Shown: positions 5,864 through 7,926 of the stretch, piece after piece | Numbering within the stretch: the first letter of the stretch is position 1 | Layout of the letters: the number at the start of each line of letters is the position of its first letter | Assembly (NCBI GenBank): GCA_020355145.1 | Contig: CP070660.1 | Span: 1,119,679-1,127,604, forward strand | Length of the DNA: 7,926 bases | Origin: Deltaproteobacteria bacterium | Lineage (GTDB): Bacteria; Desulfobacterota; DSM-4660; Desulfatiglandales; B25-G16 | Direction: 5' to 3' | Made by a program: the position numbers and the translations under genes | Notes under the pieces: generated by a model | The model's database searches: none | The model's input: the letters and a program-made list of their open reading frames with translations, nothing else | Told to the model about the DNA's origin: nothing

Positions 5864-6906
5864 TACCCTGTAGAGCCCTTTTTTGACTGTTCTTCAAGTC
5901 CCTTAACCCTATCTTCTAACTCCTTCAACCTTTCTGAATACTCGGGCAGCTTCCTTATATGCCCCCTTGTTTTCAGCCAGAGGCGATGAGGCATGGTTGG
6001 TATGCCAGAGACAACATCGCCGGCCGGGATAGATTTGGCCACACCGGATTTTGAACCAATCATTACCCGGTCACCTATCTCAATATGATCCGTAAGACCG
6101 ACCTGCCCTCCTATAACGACACTCTTTCCTATCGTGGTGCTTCCCGCAATACCCACCTGGGCAACGATAATGGTATTTTCACCGACAACTACATTATGCC
6201 CTATCTGAACAAGGTTATCTGTCTTTACGCCTTTCCGAATCAGTGTCTTACCAAAGGTTGCCCTATCAATGGCATTATTTGCCCCGATTTCGACATTATC
6301 CTCTATCTGAACAATCCCCCTTTGTGGGATCTTGACGTTTACATCACCATCCCTGACATAACCAAAACCATCGCTTCCTATGACAGTTCCCGCATGGATG
6401 ATTACCTCCTTCCCTATTATACAATCCGACACTATTGTTACATTTGGATAGATAATACTTCCATTTCCTACTGTGACCCTTTCGCCAACATAGACACCTG
6501 GGAAAAGAATGACCTCATTGCCTATTACGGACTCCCTCCCAATATAAACAAAGGGATAGATAGATACGTCTTTTCCTATGTGAGTTTCCTCTCCAATTAT
6601 GGCCTTTTCACTAATTCCCGGGAAACGAGGGATTGGAGGAGCGAACATGGCTGCCACCCTGGCGTAGACCAGGTAGGGATCGGGAACTACCAATTGTGGA
6701 CCTTGATAAAGACTGGATAGCTCCTTTACAATAACGGCCGAGGCCTTTGTTGCCTTGACCTGATCCCTTAATCGCGGGTCTGCCAAAAAGGATATCTCTC
6801 CCTTGTCAGCCAAGATAAGGGAATTAATCCCCTTTATCAAGACCTGATCATCACCTACAATAGTGCCACCTATTGATTCAGCTATATGCTTAAGGGTCAG
6901 TTCCAA
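5863..6906 (-). CDS. lpxD: UDP-3-O-acylglucosamine N-acyltransferase LpxD
   Basis: LpxD (347 residues, close to the E. coli length) adds the second 3-hydroxyacyl chain, from ACP, to the 2-amino group of UDP-3-O-acylglucosamine. An N-terminal uridine-binding domain (about 1-98) is followed by a left-handed beta helix of hexapeptide repeats (about 100-295) and a C-terminal helical tail (about 312-345). GSDGFGY (177-183) and NLVQIGHNV (231-239) are family signatures. His237 corresponds to the catalytic His239 of E. coli and His274 to His276. The start is TTG at 6906-6904, 10 nt after the skp stop. It is chosen because the family N-terminus begins right there (MELTLKHIAESIGG) and there is no ATG or GTG nearby in frame. 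The Shine-Dalgarno is weak (TAGG overlapping the skp stop), suggesting coupling to skp. Confidence 0.97.
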   Translation of the reverse strand: MELTLKHIAESIGGTIVGDDQVLIKGINSLILADKGEISFLADPRLRDQVKATKASAVIVKELSSLYQGPQLVVPDPYLVYARVAAMFAPPIPRFPGISEKAIIGEETHIGKDVSIYPFVYIGRESVIGNEVILFPGVYVGERVTVGNGSIIYPNVTIVSDCIIGKEVIIHAGTVIGSDGFGYVRDGDVNVKIPQRGIVQIEDNVEIGANNAIDRATFGKTLIRKGVKTDNLVQIGHNVVVGENTIIVAQVGIAGSTTIGKSVVIGGQVGLTDHIEIGDRVMIGSKSGVAKSIPAGDVVSGIPTMPHRLWLKTRGHIRKLPEYSERLKELEDRVKGLEEQSKKGSTG

Positions 6907-6916
6907 TGCTGCTAAC

Positions 6917-7453
6917 CTATTTTTTGCCTTGCTCTTTTATCTGATCATAGGCCCTAATAACGCTTTTAGTAATGTCGACTGAGTCAGTCCAATACAGAAC
7001 ACCACCTGCCTTCTTTTCCATTATCAAGGTGTAGTTTCCTTCTGAGCCTATCTTTTCGATAATCTTTGCTAATTCCTTAAGGATCCTCTTTTTTTCTTTT
7101 TCCTGTACCCTTCTCATCTCCTCATTTAAATCCCTGTAAAAATATTCTAACTCCCTGGTCTTTCTTTCAATAGTCTTCCTTTTATCTTCCTGGGCATCCA
7201 TAGTCAGCATCATGGCCTGTTTGTCCAATTCCTTCCTTAACTCCAGGAGTTCTTTTTGCTTTGTATCAAGTTGCCTCTGGAGACCCTCCTTTCTCGTCTT
7301 TAGGAGCGTTAAGACCTTTTGCCCTTCCTTGGATTCCTGAAGACATGTTTGAAGATCAATCAAACCAACCTTGATAGATTTTTCCCCCAAGGCCATATTA
7401 TAGCCCAATAGGATTGCCATAATAATAGTAGAAACCAAGAGACTCTTCTTCAT
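6917..7453 (-). CDS. skp: Periplasmic OmpH/Skp-family outer membrane protein chaperone
   Basis: A 178-residue protein of the OmpH/Skp family, trimeric periplasmic chaperones that hold unfolded beta-barrel proteins on their way to the BAM complex. The N-terminus MKKSLLVSTIIMAILLGYNMALG is a typical signal peptide: two lysines, a hydrophobic core, then probable cleavage near residue 23. The mature part starts with the family strand IKVGLIDLQTCL. A long charged alpha-helical hairpin spans about residues 42-137 and is rich in K, E, R and Q. A short mixed C-terminal part follows (YTLIMEKKAGGVLYWTDSVDIT). The frame stays open 20 codons upstream to an ATG at 7513. That longer form would bury the signal peptide behind polar residues and lacks a good ribosome binding site, so the ATG at 7453-7451 is preferred. 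It opens the visible operon. The usual upstream neighbour bamA is not present within the window. Confidence 0.93.
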   Translation of the reverse strand: MKKSLLVSTIIMAILLGYNMALGEKSIKVGLIDLQTCLQESKEGQKVLTLLKTRKEGLQRQLDTKQKELLELRKELDKQAMMLTMDAQEDKRKTIERKTRELEYFYRDLNEEMRRVQEKEKKRILKELAKIIEKIGSEGNYTLIMEKKAGGVLYWTDSVDITKSVIRAYDQIKEQGKK

Positions 7454-7458
7454 TCCTG

Positions 7459-7465
7459 ACCCCCT
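7459..7465 (-). promoter_or_regulatory. Shine-Dalgarno AGGGGGT deciding the skp start
   Basis: AGGGGGT on the minus strand differs by one base from AGGAGGT and lies 5 nt before the ATG at 7453. A second purine stretch, AGGA, touches the ATG. No comparable site precedes the alternative ATG at 7513, which supports the shorter protein beginning with the signal peptide. Confidence 0.5.
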
Positions 7466-7522
7466 GCTTGGTGTATTGTTTTTCGTTGGAAATAAGTTAA
7501 TTAAACGTCTCATAATTTCTAT

Positions 7523-7550
7523 CCCGCCGAGGCAGGAGACTTACAAGTCT
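7523..7550. repeat. Two adjacent dyads in the skp leader
   Basis: Read on the minus strand, AGACTTGTAAGTCT (7550-7537) has 6-bp arms around a 2-nt centre. It is followed without a gap by CCTGCCTCGGCGGG (7536-7523), whose arms pair with one G-U. They lie 70-97 nt before the skp ATG at 7453. They could be an operator, an RNA hairpin pair in the leader or part of a dispersed repeat. The sequence alone does not decide. Confidence 0.45.
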
Positions 7551-7599
7551 TTTGGTACCCATCGATTTATGCCGTTCACACAGAATGATGGAGTGCCTG

Positions 7600-7692
7600 C
7601 CCCGTTAAATAGGTGTATTATCGAGATATTCTATTATTATGCTCGCCAGACTCTCTAAAAATATGCGTGCTTAAAGGCTTTATTTAACGGGG
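7600..7692. repeat. 93-bp element bounded by a perfect 12-bp inverted repeat
   Basis: CCCCGTTAAATA (7600-7611) and TATTTAACGGGG (7681-7692) are exact reverse complements separated by 69 bp of AT-rich sequence without coding potential. The arrangement resembles a small non-autonomous mobile element or a REP-type paired palindrome. No clear target-site duplication flanks it (TG on the left, TA on the right), so mobility is not demonstrated. Confidence 0.6.
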
Positions 7693-7697
7693 TAAAA

Positions 7698-7732
7698 GTA
7701 CTGGAGTAGTGAGTAGTAAAGGCTAAAGAAAA
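7698..7732. repeat. Weak heptanucleotide run
   Basis: Five 7-bp units can be read here. Two are close to each other (AGTAGTG, AGTAGTA) and the flanking ones are diverged. The reverse complement TACTACT resembles the CGTTACT-type units of the gap between lpxB and the regulator gene, so this may be a decayed array in the opposite orientation. The run is short enough to be chance. Confidence 0.3.
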
Positions 7733-7746
7733 CCCTTTTTATTCCT

Positions 7747-7798
7747 CTCCTTCACGTTGTGAACTTGTCCTGAACAAGGTGAAGGAGGACAAGTTCAC
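7747..7798. repeat. REP-like hairpin element with competing stems
   Basis: GTGAACTTGTCCT (7759-7771) and AGGACAAGTTCAC (7786-7798) form a perfect 13-bp stem with a 14-nt loop. An alternative fold pairs CTCCTTCAC (7747-7755) with GTGAAGGAG (7779-7787) and nests CTTGT/ACAAG (7764-7768/7774-7778) inside. The two folds exclude each other. The TTGTCCTGAACAAG core recalls a dispersed palindrome family common in bacterial intergenic DNA (from memory, not a search). There is no T-run directly behind it, so a simple intrinsic terminator is unlikely. Confidence 0.6.
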
Positions 7799-7803
7799 CC
7801 ATC

Positions 7804-7835
7804 ACTCCAATACTCCATTGCTCCAATACTCCCTC
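7804..7835. repeat. Period-8 array, four units
   Basis: Four consecutive 8-bp units of the type ACTCCAAT, ACTCCATT, GCTCCAAT, then ACTCCCTC. The period is 8 rather than the 7 seen in the gaps inside the operon. There is no coding potential and the function is unknown. Confidence 0.6.
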
Positions 7836-7882
7836 CGGGGCGTGGGCCCTAAGGGCCCGAGGCCAATTGGGGCGAAGCGCCT
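7836..7882. repeat. GC-rich palindromic block
   Basis: This block is much richer in G and C than its surroundings. It contains GGGCCCT-A-AGGGCCC (7844-7858), the 8-bp palindrome CCAATTGG (7863-7870) and a small GGCG/CGCC stem (7871-7881). GGGGCG occurs twice (7837-7842 and 7869-7874). It looks like a compact dispersed repeat of REP type. It separates the two period-8 arrays. Confidence 0.45.
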
Positions 7883-7887
7883 AAGTT

Positions 7888-7926
7888 TCAATTCCTTAAT
7901 CCCTCAATTCGCAATCCCTCAATCCC
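7888..7926. repeat. Period-8 array running off the right edge
   Basis: Units TCAATTCC, TTAATCCC, TCAATTCG, a 7-bp CAATCCC and TCAATCCC follow one another to the end of the window. The consensus is about TCAATYCC. The array may continue beyond position 7926. Confidence 0.6.

Larger units (their letters stand above)
7514..7926. other. 413-bp region without a recognisable gene, rich in small repeats
   Basis: No reading frame here resembles a protein family I recognise, on either strand, and no tRNA or rRNA is visible. The region holds two adjacent dyads (7523-7550), a 12-bp inverted-repeat element (7600-7692), a weak heptad run (7698-7732), a long hairpin (7747-7798), two period-8 arrays and a GC-rich palindromic block (7836-7882). 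The operon promoter should lie here or further out. I see no convincing -35/-10 pair and no GG-N10-GC sigma-54 site on the minus strand. Confidence 0.6.

Noticed and set aside
6085..6720. Long open frame on the plus strand opposite lpxD (211 codons)
   Set aside because: It mirrors the hexapeptide-repeat region of LpxD, whose regular codon pattern keeps the opposite strand open. It resembles no family, and the lpxD frame has all expected motifs.
7454..7513. Longer Skp form starting at ATG 7513
   Set aside because: The 20 extra residues are polar and would precede a normal signal peptide. The better ribosome binding site lies before ATG 7453.
7476..7658. 60-codon plus-strand frame across the skp leader
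   Set aside because: It overlaps the skp leader and the inverted-repeat element, has no clear ribosome binding site and resembles nothing known.
7514..7680. Sigma-70 promoter for skp, such as TTGTAA with TAGAAA 19 bp downstream on the minus strand
   Set aside because: Each hexamer matches only four of six bases and the spacing is long. Other pairs are equally poor, so none is reported as a feature.

Overview
The window is a stretch of a Gram-negative (diderm) bacterial chromosome carrying a lipid A biosynthesis operon, with every gene on the minus strand. LpxI is used for UDP-diacylglucosamine hydrolysis, an oxidoreductase gene sits between lpxI and lpxB, TTG starts are common and base composition is moderate. 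Together these point to a deltaproteobacterial or Desulfobacterota-type organism or a relative. That placement is an inference from gene order and protein style, not a search result.

Layout in the direction of transcription (high to low coordinates): positions 7926-7454 hold no convincing gene and are crowded with small repeats and palindromes. These are two period-8 arrays, a GC-rich palindromic block, a long hairpin element, a 93-bp element bounded by a 12-bp inverted repeat, and two adjacent dyads in front of the first gene. The operon follows: skp/ompH (periplasmic chaperone), lpxD, fabZ, lpxA, lpxI, a Gfo/Idh/MocA oxidoreductase (possible GnnA) and lpxB. After a 120-bp repeat-filled gap comes an NtrX-like sigma-54-dependent response regulator. 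The left edge (1-130) is another repeat array.

How the genes work together: FabZ belongs to the fatty acid cycle that makes the acyl-ACP precursors. LpxA puts the first 3-hydroxyacyl chain on the UDP-sugar. LpxD adds the second chain after the LpxC deacetylation, whose gene is not in the window. LpxI cleaves UDP-diacylglucosamine to lipid X, and LpxB joins lipid X to UDP-diacylglucosamine to form the disaccharide. The oxidoreductase may supply a 3-keto sugar for a 3-amino variant of the LpxA substrate. Skp escorts outer membrane proteins. Gaps from skp to lpxA are 10 bp or less, or a one-base overlap, so a single transcript is likely.

Two things stand out. (1) lpxI has no ATG, GTG or TTG at its expected start. 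The conserved N-terminus is open only from an in-frame ACG, which lies 7 nt behind a perfect AGGAGGT, and a 7-codon in-frame mini-ORF ends inside that ribosome binding site. (2) The three larger gaps in or beside the operon (31-128, 1487-1605, 3711-3763) are filled almost edge to edge by degenerate repeats that keep a strict 7-bp period and share a loose CGWTNCT-like consensus. No plainly new multi-gene system is visible; the operon itself is conventional.
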